Positions 15,379-23,811 are shown, counted from the first letter of the stretch. The stretch is 64,000 nucleotides of DNA from Streptococcus sp. S5 (GCF_034134805.1 NZ_CP139419.1:1860001-1924000); one strand, 5' to 3'. Notes: generated by a model from the letters alone, not told the origin. Numbers and translations are program-made.

Positions 15379-16620
15379 ATGAGTAATAAAACATGCTTTG
15401 TAGTCATGGGATATGGGGTTAAAAAAATTCCTGGAACTTTAGTCAAACTGAATTTAGACGATGTTTATTTTAAGTTTATAAAGCCTGTATTATCTCGAAA
15501 TCATTTAAAATCAGTCTACTCCACACAAGCATATCGAGGAGATGAAGTTCCAACTTCATTAGCTATTAATAAAAACTTCATAACATCTATTTTTTTAGCT
15601 GATATTGTGATTGCTGATATAAGCACTTTAAATCAAAATGCAATTTATGAGTTGGGACTTCGGCATGCAATGAGGCCAAAATCTACAATTATACTTTGTG
15701 AAGAACTAACTATTAGCAAATACCCATTTTTTGATATTTCAATGAATCCTCAATTAAGATATCATAGAAAGAAAATAGTATCGGATGAAAACTATAGAAA
15801 ATCTCTGCAAGATGAATTAGAAGATATATTAATTTCTTGCCTAGAATCCAATACCGATTATATTGATAGTCCTGTATTTGATTTCAATTTGTATAAGATT
15901 AAACCATTAGTTCAATTAGATAAAAATGTACATGTAGCAGGAGCATCTATAAGGACAATGATTGAAAAAGCTGAAAATTTGAAGGAAAATATGCTGTTTA
16001 AAGAAGCCGAAAATCAGTACCTTCAAGTTTTAAACTTATCCTTTGATGAAGATATACTTTCTCAATATCTATTATGTAGCTATAAAAAAGATTTGTCCCT
16101 AGAAAATTTGCTTTTAACCTTATCATACGTTAATGAGAACATAGATTTAGCTACATCGACAAACGAAAACTTACTGGGTATTGTTGCAGCAATAAATAAA
16201 CAAATATTTGGCCTAACTAAAGAATGCAAATTTTTAGAACAAGCTAGAAGATATTACAAAAATGGCTCAAACTTTGAAAGTGGGAATCTTTATTGTGCTA
16301 GAAACTACTGTGCACTTTTGTTAAAACAATATTGTATATCAAAAGATATTGAATCAATAAAAGAGTATTACTACTCTGCTGTTCATTTTGCTAAAACTTG
16401 CTTAACAGAATTACAATTTCTCAAACGAGAAGAAACTGATCTTGACAATACTTGGTATAATGAAAACATTAAAGATTTGACCCTAATTGCATTTGGTACT
16501 GATGAATCAATTATTGAATTTAAGCCTGTTACAAAAAGGCAAGAAGAGACGGTAAGCTCAGGTCGTAAAGAGCTAAAGCATGATTATCATGAAACTCTAA
16601 AAATAATTAAAGGGAAATGA
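15379..16620 (+). CDS. Deoxyribosyltransferase-like (DrHyd) plus TPR protein, candidate immune sensor/effector
   Basis: A 413-residue protein. Residues 1-110 look like a nucleoside 2-deoxyribosyltransferase/deoxyribohydrolase-like Rossmann domain: CFVVMGYG at the start, FLADIVIADIS, then NAIYELGLRHA with the conserved Glu at about 91. Residues 175-370 are helical with TPR-like pairs (KENMLFKEAENQYLQVLNL, FLEQARRYYKNGSNFESGN). This fits the DrHyd-TPR-S proteins predicted in bacterial conflict systems and related to the N terminus of animal ASK kinases. No transmembrane helix is seen. Start chosen at the ATG 8 bp after TAGGAG. It converges on a caspase gene with a shared terminator. Function is inference. 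Confidence 0.7.
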   Translation: MSNKTCFVVMGYGVKKIPGTLVKLNLDDVYFKFIKPVLSRNHLKSVYSTQAYRGDEVPTSLAINKNFITSIFLADIVIADISTLNQNAIYELGLRHAMRPKSTIILCEELTISKYPFFDISMNPQLRYHRKKIVSDENYRKSLQDELEDILISCLESNTDYIDSPVFDFNLYKIKPLVQLDKNVHVAGASIRTMIEKAENLKENMLFKEAENQYLQVLNLSFDEDILSQYLLCSYKKDLSLENLLLTLSYVNENIDLATSTNENLLGIVAAINKQIFGLTKECKFLEQARRYYKNGSNFESGNLYCARNYCALLLKQYCISKDIESIKEYYYSAVHFAKTCLTELQFLKREETDLDNTWYNENIKDLTLIAFGTDESIIEFKPVTKRQEETVSSGRKELKHDYHETLKIIKGK

Positions 16621-16644
16621 GCAATTTTGCTCACTTCCCTTTTT
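16609..16644. terminator. Bidirectional terminator between the convergent cassette genes
   Basis: AAAGGGAA-TGAGCAA pairs with TTGCTCA-TTCCCTTT. The stem starts inside the last codons of the DrHyd-TPR gene, and the T-run overlaps the stop of the caspase gene. Confidence 0.75.
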
Positions 16645-17623
16645 AAAATCTTTTATCTCTTGATAATTTCCAATAATGTAAACCTAGTGGTGTCAAACGG
16701 CAAGACTTACTATTCATAGCAGCAAAGTACATATGCTCCTCTCCAACAGGTTCGATCAAACCTACGCTTTCATAAAGCTGTAACTCTTTAAATTTACCAA
16801 CATTTTCTTCTTTTGCGAAAGGTTCTTTATATTCATGAGTTACTTCAGGAGTATTGGTAAATTCAAATGATGGATCTAATTGAAATTCTGAAGTAGCTTC
16901 TGGAAAATATTGATGAAGTTTTCGTAGCACCTTTTTTGATACTTTAGCTTCAACAGTTCTGATAGGTAAAAATCCTGTTATATTTGTTTTAAATAGCGGC
17001 CTTTGTTCCCATACTCCAAGTGACTGATCAACAAAAGAATATAAACTAGCAGGAGTGATATTCCCGCTAACATCTGCTGCTCCACCTTTTAGCCCCTGAA
17101 TTAGTAATTCAGTAAACACACCATGACCAGTTATTCCATCCTCAATAGCAACCTCATCACGATCGCTGGCTGTTAGAATAGTAACACCTTTTCCAATCAT
17201 GGTATTCGATGAGTCTATAGGACTACAATCTCCTAACTTTCCAGAATAACAACAATCTAAGATGATAATTTTATTTCGACTTTTTGAAGTGTTTGCTAGT
17301 CGAAGTATATCATTCATAGAAATTCCCATATCATAGCCATTAAAATCTGGTGTTACGATTTGACCAGCCATCTCATCTGTCCCATGTCCTGAGAAATAAA
17401 AGAGTGCAATGTCAGATTCTCCTTCTTTAAATAAAGAATGAAGGTCCTCCAATAACTCTGCTTTTGTTTGTATATTAAGTTTTAGCTTAACACTGAAATT
17501 AGGGGAACCATCCTCGTTCTCCTCCAATAATTTCGCTATCTCCTCTGCATCATTAGTACACCCCCCTAACGGAGCCTGAGAATATGCATCGATACCAACA
17601 ATTAATGCCTTGTTTTTTAACAT
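16643..17623 (-). CDS. Caspase-like cysteine protease (peptidase C14) with C-terminal winged-helix-like domain
   Basis: A 326-residue protein. The N-terminal 210 residues form a caspase/metacaspase fold: ALIVGIDAYSQAPLGGCTND, the catalytic His in YFSGHGTDE (about 80), and the catalytic Cys in ILDCCYSG (about 125). Residues 225-326 form a separate domain ending with KFKELQLYESVGLIEP and RLTPLGLHYWKL, which resembles a winged helix. Bacterial caspases act as effectors in several anti-phage systems. Its start lies 10 bp after the TIR gene stop, so it is cotranscribed with it. No signal peptide; cytosolic action is inferred. Confidence 0.85.
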   Translation of the reverse strand: MLKNKALIVGIDAYSQAPLGGCTNDAEEIAKLLEENEDGSPNFSVKLKLNIQTKAELLEDLHSLFKEGESDIALFYFSGHGTDEMAGQIVTPDFNGYDMGISMNDILRLANTSKSRNKIIILDCCYSGKLGDCSPIDSSNTMIGKGVTILTASDRDEVAIEDGITGHGVFTELLIQGLKGGAADVSGNITPASLYSFVDQSLGVWEQRPLFKTNITGFLPIRTVEAKVSKKVLRKLHQYFPEATSEFQLDPSFEFTNTPEVTHEYKEPFAKEENVGKFKELQLYESVGLIEPVGEEHMYFAAMNSKSCRLTPLGLHYWKLSRDKRF

Positions 17624-17633
17624 AAATTATACC

Positions 17634-18011
17634 TCACAATTGTTTTATCCAAGCGCTAATCTTTTCCCAATTCCAATCTACTACAGGAAGATAGCCACAT
17701 TCATTTGGAATCGTCGCACCAATATGATCTTTGTTCCCATAAATTGCAAGTAGTGGTATCCCCTCATCTATAGCACAGTTCATTTCCCAAATTTGCCCAT
17801 CTGCTTTCTTGGTATTCCTAGTAATGATAGAAATCATACCGTCACACCCTCTAATTCTTGTTCTACATTTAGTTTTCCATTGAGAATCCCAAGGTTGTTT
17901 AACAGACATATCCACAAATTCAAATGGAGAGTTTGTATTTCTTGATTGGCCCCTTAGAAAATCTCGTAAATTTTCATCCTCAATGGCAAAACTTATAAAG
18001 ATTCTTTTCAT
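17634..18011 (-). CDS. TIR-like domain protein
   Basis: A 125-residue single-domain protein. It begins MKRIFISFAIEDENLRDFLR (box 1-like strand and helix) and has GCDGMISIITRNTKK followed by QIWEMNCAIDEGIPLLAI, with the putative catalytic Glu at about 76. This resembles the TIR-like proteins (DUF1863 type) found in Thoeris ThsB and related systems, which make or degrade NAD-derived signals. It sits between the small DrHyd/TIR-like gene and the caspase gene on the same strand. NADase or cyclase activity is inferred. Confidence 0.8.
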   Translation of the reverse strand: MKRIFISFAIEDENLRDFLRGQSRNTNSPFEFVDMSVKQPWDSQWKTKCRTRIRGCDGMISIITRNTKKADGQIWEMNCAIDEGIPLLAIYGNKDHIGATIPNECGYLPVVDWNWEKISAWIKQL

Positions 18012-18068
18012 CTAAATACCTCCCTTTAAAAGTATTTTTGTTTGTATTATATCACATTAGAAAGTATG

Positions 18069-18632
18069 CTATACGATATTTCCCTCAATTGTATTAAATA
18101 TTTCTTCCAATGATTTTTTCCAACAATATATTTCTTTCTCTAAAATTTGTTCGAAGAAAGAGTCAATTTGTGTCTTATCATCCAATGAAAAATCTGATAC
18201 AGATACAATTTTTTTATCATCTTTTAGAATGCCATCAATTCGCAAATTTTTTTGCTTAATGATTAGAATAGGAATATTATTTGAGATCGCCATAGCACCT
18301 TCAATTTGGCAAAACGAACTAGTAATCCATTTCCCATCTAACGACTGTTCGTCAGATTCAAAAAACTTTTTATCTTGAATTGCTCCCTTTTTTAAAACTC
18401 CAGATTGAATATACGTATGACCGAAAGCTAAGATAACCATACCATAGCATCTTTTTATCATTTCATTTAAAGCAGATAATGATTCATAGGGAGAATAATC
18501 CTTTGCTTGTAGAGTTATGCTTTCTATATTATAGTTCTCTAGAGTACTCTTTAGTTTATCTATAAAGTATTGTTGCTCATTCGTAAATGGATTAGGTCTG
18601 CTTAAAAATACTCTTATTTTTTTATTTGTCAT
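18069..18632 (-). CDS. Small TIR / deoxyribosyltransferase-like protein
   Basis: A 187-residue protein, first gene of the minus-strand arm of the cassette. The N terminus KKIRVFLSRPNPFTNEQQYF, the helix MIKRCYGMVILAFGHTYIQ and SSFCQIEGAMAISNNIPILI (Glu about 111) fit the Rossmann-like fold shared by TIR and nucleoside deoxyribosyltransferase-like domains. The exact family is not certain. The start could be the ATG at 18638, in the same place relative to the shared leader as in the plus-strand gene, or 18632, which has better ribosome spacing. A 57-bp gap precedes the TIR gene. Confidence 0.55.
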   Translation of the reverse strand: MTNKKIRVFLSRPNPFTNEQQYFIDKLKSTLENYNIESITLQAKDYSPYESLSALNEMIKRCYGMVILAFGHTYIQSGVLKKGAIQDKKFFESDEQSLDGKWITSSFCQIEGAMAISNNIPILIIKQKNLRIDGILKDDKKIVSVSDFSLDDKTQIDSFFEQILEKEIYCWKKSLEEIFNTIEGNIV

Positions 18633-18641
18633 ATTCATCAA

Positions 18642-18670
18642 TCTCCTACCGATAACTATTTATTATCACT
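18642..18670 (-). promoter_or_regulatory. 29-bp leader shared with the opposite end of the cassette, copy 2
   Basis: Exact inverted copy of 15343-15371, carrying the ribosome binding site of the small TIR/DrHyd-like gene. The two outward ends of the cassette therefore have the same 5' leader and may be coregulated. Confidence 0.8.
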
Positions 18671-18726
18671 ATACAAAGCATTCAAATAAGTATATAATAG
18701 CATGATTATTGATAAAGGAGTTATTC

Positions 18727-19626
18727 ATGGATTATAAACATATTTCTACTTTCTTAGACTACTGCAAAACCCATAGACGCTTGAGTTCACATACGATTCG
18801 AGCTTACAAAAATGATCTTTTGCAATTTTACAATTCAAATTACAGCAGTGTGGAAACCTATGTTGAACATTTGACGAAATCCAATATTAAATCTAATACA
18901 TTACGTCGCAAAATTGCTAGTTTGAAGGTGTTTTACAGCTACTTAAAATATCATAATTTAGTTGATGAGAATCCTTTTAATCAATTACGTTATCAATTTA
19001 GAACGGAAAAAATATTACCTAAAACGATTCCTTATGATATTTTGAAAAGTATTTTTTTACATCTAGAACAGAAAATTACCTATTCAAAAACTAAATATCA
19101 AAAACAAAAAGCTGAAAGAAATTTGCTAATCATTTCCCTATTGCTTTCAACTGGTATTAGGATTTCCGAACTTTGTCATATTCATCTTAAAAATATTAAT
19201 CTTTCAAATAGGACTCTCCATATTATGGGAAAAGGTAAGAAAGAACGTATCCTATTTTTAGGAGATCAAATAACATTTAGCTTACTAGAAACATATATAA
19301 ATAACTACTGTTTTCAACCCAGTAACTACCTATTCTCTGGAAAATATTCTTTCAAACCATTGTCAGAGCAAAGTGTACGTTTAATTCTAAATACCCTTGT
19401 TAAACAACATAACTTAACTACACCTATTACCCCCCATATGTTTAGACATAGTTTCGCAACAATGCTTCTAGATAGTGATGTAGATATTCGATACATTCAA
19501 CAAATTCTTGGACATAGTTCTATCTCAGTCACACAAATCTATACTCATGTATCTCAGTCAAAGCAAAAAGAAATTCTAACTCTGTGTAATCCCATTGCTT
19601 CGATTCATTCACAGTCAAAAAAATAG
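18727..19626 (+). CDS. XerC/XerD-like tyrosine recombinase
   Basis: A 299-residue tyrosine recombinase. The SAM-like N-terminal domain (FLDYCKTHRRLSSHTIRAYK) and the catalytic set are visible: TGIRISELCHIHL (Arg), HMFRHSFATML (HxxR), LGHSSISVTQIYTH (His and Tyr). It starts at the ATG behind AAAGGAG. It is distinct from the rpsI integrase and lies immediately beside the caspase/TIR cassette, so it may have mobilised that cassette into the element. No attachment pair for it was identified. Confidence 0.88.
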   Translation: MDYKHISTFLDYCKTHRRLSSHTIRAYKNDLLQFYNSNYSSVETYVEHLTKSNIKSNTLRRKIASLKVFYSYLKYHNLVDENPFNQLRYQFRTEKILPKTIPYDILKSIFLHLEQKITYSKTKYQKQKAERNLLIISLLLSTGIRISELCHIHLKNINLSNRTLHIMGKGKKERILFLGDQITFSLLETYINNYCFQPSNYLFSGKYSFKPLSEQSVRLILNTLVKQHNLTTPITPHMFRHSFATMLLDSDVDIRYIQQILGHSSISVTQIYTHVSQSKQKEILTLCNPIASIHSQSKK

Positions 19627-19652
19627 GGCTACCTTCATAGAGGTAACCCTAT
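19617..19652 (-). terminator. Terminator between the recombinase and the Rhs remnant
   Basis: ATAGGG-TACCT and AGGTA-CCCTAT form a stem around a short loop. The T-run is on the minus strand, so it would end leftward transcription. Confidence 0.55.
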
Positions 19653-19766
19653 CCTGAATAGTCAAGTCCAGTATCGTCACGGGCTTTGCCGTTATAGACA
19701 AAGGGATTCCCTGTTGTGTCTGTACTTGCCTTGCTTGCCCCATAGAGATGATATCGACTGATCCTT
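19649..19766 (-). pseudogene. Rhs-repeat core fragment
   Basis: On the minus strand about 38 codons read RYHLYGASKASTDTTGNPF, then VYNGKARDDTGLDYSG and a stop. This matches the conserved region just before the toxin junction of Rhs/WapA-type proteins. No start or upstream repeats remain. The upstream end stops exactly at an ISL3-like terminus, indicating truncation by an insertion sequence. Confidence 0.6.
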
Positions 19767-19842
19767 GGCTCATTGTCAACTGTAGTGGGTTGATATAAAG
19801 TTACAATCTGGAGAGGACTAAATCGGTTCTCTCCTTTTTAAT
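19767..19842. mobile_element. ISL3-family terminal remnant, second copy
   Basis: Begins GGCTCATTGTCAACTGTAGT and is the inverted relative of 7309-7380. No transposase is left. The remaining stretch to 20060 holds no recognisable gene. Confidence 0.5.
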
Positions 19843-20060
19843 GTTCAAAGTGATGAGAATTATTCCTATAACCGTCAATTTCTTGTAAACCTTTTCATTT
19901 TTTTGTATAATATATTTGAAAAAGGGTGACATAAAGTAGTAATACCCAATTTGTAAAATTAATAAGATGCGCAAGTTTTAATTAATTTGGGCATTTTTGA
20001 TTACTCCAAAGGGCTGCCATCCGATATTGACTTCATTGACATGAAGGTGTTCATTATACT

Positions 20061-20102
20061 AAAAAAGCAAAGACGAGGTAATTACTTCGTCTTTGCTTTT
20101 TT
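20061..20102. terminator. Strong bidirectional terminator
   Basis: AAAAAAGCAAAGACGA...TCGTCTTTGCTTTTTT, a perfect 16-bp stem with A- and T-runs on both sides. It could close the bacteriocin operon read from the right. Confidence 0.8.
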
Positions 20103-20183
20103 ACGATTTTCCACTATACATATAGTAGAATACTTTTCCTGATAAAATTCTTTTTCTTATATTTTAGTGAACTCCATGCTGAA

Positions 20184-20465
20184 TCACTGAGTCAAACAAG
20201 TTCTAAAATCTTGAAATTCTAACAAATGCCACGTAACCTCATCGTCATCTAAGACTGTCACAGTCTCGCCTTTAAAACAATGTGGGATAGGGACAGTTTT
20301 CTTTTGAAATGGATGTAAAACAACCATATCTTCTAATTTATTGTTGAAAATTATATGCAGACAAAGGATGTCATCAATATGATTTTCAACCACTAGATAA
20401 GTTTATAACTCTAGATGATTGTACAAACTTGGCGGTTGTGTCATATAGTATTCAAAATTTTTCAT
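20184..20465 (-). pseudogene. Hypothetical 93-codon gene with an in-frame stop
   Basis: Reading from the ATG at 20465 gives MKNFEYYMTQPPSLYNHLEL, then TAA, and the same frame stays open for 73 more codons to the stop at 20184. The second part (DEVTWHLLEFQDFRT at its end) looks like a real small protein. A single substitution would restore the gene, so this is either a recent nonsense mutation or a sequencing error. It lies after the bacteriocin transporter; an immunity role is possible but unsupported. Confidence 0.45.
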
Positions 20466-20532
20466 CCTTAAACTTCCACTTCCTTCATTGTTCTATAGAC
20501 TAAAATGATTATCTCAGTTGTAAGTGAGTAGA

Positions 20533-21189
20533 CTAATTTACAAAAGCTGATTTCAACGAGACAATTCGATCACATTGTTTCGCATGGTCTAAATTATGTG
20601 TGACGATTAGAATTGTTTTTCCAAACTGATCTCTCAACGACCGAATTAAGTCAAATGATTTTTGAGCCATATCAGGATCCAATGAACCTGTTGGTTCATC
20701 TGCCAAGATGATATCACCTGGTTTTAGAATAGCTCTCACGATGGCGATTCTCTGCTGCTCACCTCCAGATAATTCATTGACCTTGCTATCTAGTCTATTT
20801 TCCAAACCAACAAACCGCAAGGTTTCTTTAATCTTTTTCTCCTTCTCTTCCTTAGAGAAATTAGTAAAGTTCATAGCAAGCATGAGATTATCTTTTACAC
20901 TGGATGTAGAGATGAGTGCATTTGATTGAAATAGATAGTTGATAACATTCTTTCGATAGTTAACCGCAGAACGCGAATTCACTTTTGGTAAGATCTTCCC
21001 GTTGATTAAAATCTTACCACTATCAATATTATCCAAAAGGCCAATCATATTAAGTAACGTAGATTTTCCAGAACCAGATGGCCCTACTAAAGCTACAAAT
21101 TCATTTTCCTCAACATCAAAACTTAAGTCTTTTAAAATCTCACGTGACCCAAATTTTTTTGACACACTTTGTACGGAAATCATAGACAT
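20533..21189 (-). CDS. ABC transporter ATP-binding protein of the bacteriocin cluster
   Basis: A 218-residue ATPase with Walker A GPSGSGKST (about 36-44), signature LSGGEQQR, Walker B ILADEPTG and the H-loop VTHN. It belongs to the MacB/LolD-like group and follows the 733-residue permease by 4 bp. In lactococcin-972-type loci this pair is annotated as the export/immunity ABC system. Last functional gene of the operon. Confidence 0.9.
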   Translation of the reverse strand: MSMISVQSVSKKFGSREILKDLSFDVEENEFVALVGPSGSGKSTLLNMIGLLDNIDSGKILINGKILPKVNSRSAVNYRKNVINYLFQSNALISTSSVKDNLMLAMNFTNFSKEEKEKKIKETLRFVGLENRLDSKVNELSGGEQQRIAIVRAILKPGDIILADEPTGSLDPDMAQKSFDLIRSLRDQFGKTILIVTHNLDHAKQCDRIVSLKSAFVN

Positions 21190-21193
21190 TAAA

Positions 21194-23395
21194 TCACCCC
21201 TTAAACGATTGTATGAGACTTTCTACTTCTTTACGGAATAGATTGAAGTAAAGAAGTAATAATTGGAAAGCAAATGTAACTAGTGTTAAAACTATTCCCA
21301 ACTTAGAACCTAGTAAGATAGAAACAAGTAGTTCTATCGCAGAAACACCAACGACAAGAGAAAGAACACCGCTATACCTCTTCCAAGGAGAAAAGCCCAT
21401 GAAGTATTGTACATACAGTTTTTCTTCGAAAAGCAAGCGATAAATCAAGACAAAACTCCAAAAGATAGCCATCATAGTAAAGACAATAATAGCAATGATA
21501 CTTCCAAATAGGTAGAAAGTATAGCCGAGATCTTTCTGAAGTCCATTGATATAATTCTTAACCGTTGTAAATTTCAGTGCATTGTCTGATAAATCAGGGA
21601 ACTCATTTTCTAAAATTGATTTTACCTGATTCATTGTTTCCTTATCACGAACTTTCAAAATTCCGTCATATCCACTCACAGATAGGTTTGCTGATTCCAT
21701 GAAGTACAAGTTTTCAGGAGCTGCTACAAAAATAACAGGTTCTTCACTAGTTACACCTCGATCGATTGATCTTGACCAAGTAAAAATGGACTTAGATGGC
21801 TGATAGGTTCTAAATAAAAATCTTGGATTTTCTGTAAACTTAGTCCCTATATCCCCTGGTTTTACTCGAACAACTTCTTGTAAATAAGCCTTCATGGTTT
21901 CAACATCCGCTGAACCTAGAGTATCAGGAATAAGGTACAATCTGGCACCATTACGTATTTCGGATAATTCTTCATTACTTAACTCAACTCCTAGTTCAGA
22001 TAAGTAATTATAAGAATAGGTTAAATACCAAAATGGTTTTTTAGGAACATTTTGATACGTACCATAGATTGTATCAAGGTATTCTTGCCCGAGATATTCT
22101 CCCTGAGCAATATAAACACCTGGAATCTCTGAAATTCGTTGGTAAAAGTGATACATGCTGCTTTCTAATGAATTTGTATTACCAGAGTAGGTTCCTATAT
22201 CATCCCCTTCTACAAAATCCGAAATAACATACATATTTTCGACACTTTTCCACTCCCTAGCTACTTTGACATTATCAATGAACTGATTCATTGGCGCATC
22301 TAAGGAATGACTAACTGCTATTAATAAACCAGCTACTAAAGTATAGAATAACAAACTGGTTGCCATTAATGGTTTCATTGGTAACCGTTTATGAATTGCA
22401 GCTAATGGAGAAACCAAATAAACAACAATACTTGGAATAATTAATGTTAGCAATAGTAACAAGATTGAAAGACTTGTACCCGCAAAGACTAACACAAATG
22501 ATGATAATCCAAAACTAGCCCAACCTGACAAAAACCAAGTTGCTAGTGCGGAAACAGGTGCAATATAAATAGAAAACAGAAGAGAATCCTTGAAGAGGGC
22601 AGACCACAACTCCTTCCTATCCCATCCAAGTAGTATCAATGTCCCAAAATGTTTAAAGGATTGTAAAACACATATTAGGAAAAGAACAAGAAGAACCATA
22701 GCATTTACTGCAATACTAGCAGCTAAAACGATTGGCACAATTCCCTCAACAGTATTACTGCCAAAACTCTCTCTAATCAAGTCTTCAACAGAAATCCCAG
22801 TAATGGATGAGAGATTTGATAAAAACGTTTCTCTTGAGAGGTTGTCCTGAAGACCATTGATATGATATATCCCGTTTATTGTATTTGTTTCTTGAAAAAT
22901 ATGGTCTAACCGATTAATAACAACAGGGGTTGTAAATAACAAGCTCGGTAATTCATAGAGCATATTATCAGTTCCCTTATCAAGTCCAATAGTCAAGTTA
23001 TTGTCACTATGGGATAATAAATCTGAAATTTGTTGGCGTGATAAAATTATTTTACCACCGTTTGTAAAATCTGAAAAACCTTCAGGATTGCCAAGAACAT
23101 CTAAATATATTCTATTTATTGAACCATCCCTACTACTATTTGTAGTACGTTTCGTCCAAATAGACAAGTCACTTTGTTCCAAAAAGTATTGGTATACACT
23201 TTGCGACTGTTCTTCAGATAATCTTTGAAGATAAACTGTAACTGTCCTAGAATTACGGTTATAACTTTGCCATGCCTCCTCATACTGAACACCTGTAAAA
23301 AAAATTGCCATCAGAGCAAGTAGTACGCTCTGAATGGCAATCAAAAACAGGATTAAGTACTTCATTTTACCTAATAACATGTTTTTGTATGTCAT
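21194..23395 (-). CDS. Bacteriocin-associated integral membrane protein (lactococcin 972 type)
   Basis: A 733-residue permease. One helix at residues 12-34, a large extracellular region, three central helices (about 220-350), a second extracellular region, and three C-terminal helices: the arrangement of the bacteriocin-associated membrane family (DUF1430) always linked to lactococcin 972 homologues. It lies 6 bp after the bacteriocin gene. Expected role: export or producer self-protection together with the ATPase. Confidence 0.88.
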   Translation of the reverse strand: MTYKNMLLGKMKYLILFLIAIQSVLLALMAIFFTGVQYEEAWQSYNRNSRTVTVYLQRLSEEQSQSVYQYFLEQSDLSIWTKRTTNSSRDGSINRIYLDVLGNPEGFSDFTNGGKIILSRQQISDLLSHSDNNLTIGLDKGTDNMLYELPSLLFTTPVVINRLDHIFQETNTINGIYHINGLQDNLSRETFLSNLSSITGISVEDLIRESFGSNTVEGIVPIVLAASIAVNAMVLLVLFLICVLQSFKHFGTLILLGWDRKELWSALFKDSLLFSIYIAPVSALATWFLSGWASFGLSSFVLVFAGTSLSILLLLLTLIIPSIVVYLVSPLAAIHKRLPMKPLMATSLLFYTLVAGLLIAVSHSLDAPMNQFIDNVKVAREWKSVENMYVISDFVEGDDIGTYSGNTNSLESSMYHFYQRISEIPGVYIAQGEYLGQEYLDTIYGTYQNVPKKPFWYLTYSYNYLSELGVELSNEELSEIRNGARLYLIPDTLGSADVETMKAYLQEVVRVKPGDIGTKFTENPRFLFRTYQPSKSIFTWSRSIDRGVTSEEPVIFVAAPENLYFMESANLSVSGYDGILKVRDKETMNQVKSILENEFPDLSDNALKFTTVKNYINGLQKDLGYTFYLFGSIIAIIVFTMMAIFWSFVLIYRLLFEEKLYVQYFMGFSPWKRYSGVLSLVVGVSAIELLVSILLGSKLGIVLTLVTFAFQLLLLYFNLFRKEVESLIQSFKG

Positions 23396-23401
23396 AGGCG
23401 C

Positions 23402-23695
23402 TTACCTACAATTCCAGTAACATTGTGCTGTACCACTTCCAATATATCTAGATGCACGTGCTTCAATTCCTGGCCGTTTCCAACCTGAGAAACCTCCGTT
23501 AGCACTTGCTGCGTGTTCATACACACCAGATTGAACGTGTGAGTAACTCCAAAGTCCTACTGTACGACCATAGTTCCAATAAACGGCAGAACCTTTATAA
23601 TAAACTGTTGCGGCAGAAGCGATTGAACCACCTGCACCAGCTAGGGTAAGAGCAAGTAACGATGTTGAAATAATCTTCTTAATTCTTTTCTTCAT
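23402..23695 (-). CDS. Lactococcin 972 family bacteriocin precursor
   Basis: A 97-residue secreted peptide. A Sec signal is clear (MKKRIKKIISTSLLALTLAG through about residue 28, ASAAT). The mature part carries the family pattern: WNYGRTVGLWSYSHV, a conserved YEHAASANGG, then SGWKRPGIEARA, and ends CYWNCR. Lactococcin 972 is a heat-labile bacteriocin that binds lipid II and blocks septum formation. First structural gene of the operon; see the palindrome upstream for regulation. Confidence 0.92.
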   Translation of the reverse strand: MKKRIKKIISTSLLALTLAGAGGSIASAATVYYKGSAVYWNYGRTVGLWSYSHVQSGVYEHAASANGGFSGWKRPGIEARASRYIGSGTAQCYWNCR

Positions 23696-23795
23696 AACAT
23701 AGTCTCCATTTCATTTTTGACTAAAACTAACAATTACAACTCTTTTTTAGTAACTTATGACAACTTAGTACATTGGCAACTATCCCTTCTTTGAA

Positions 23796-23811
23796 CTGGT
23801 AATACTACCAG
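23796..23811 (-). promoter_or_regulatory. Palindrome upstream of the bacteriocin gene
   Basis: CTGGTA-ATAC-TACCAG, a perfect palindrome 100 bp before the bacteriocin ATG. The bacteriocin promoter itself is weak (TTGTCA with 18-19 bp to a TGTAAT-like box), so this could be an activator site for the PlcR-like regulator. Confidence 0.4.

Noticed and set aside
18069..18641. Thoeris system (ThsA/ThsB) as the name for the cassette
   Set aside because: A TIR-like protein resembling ThsB is present, but no ThsA-like SIR2/SLOG effector is; the caspase and DrHyd-TPR genes make another system more likely.
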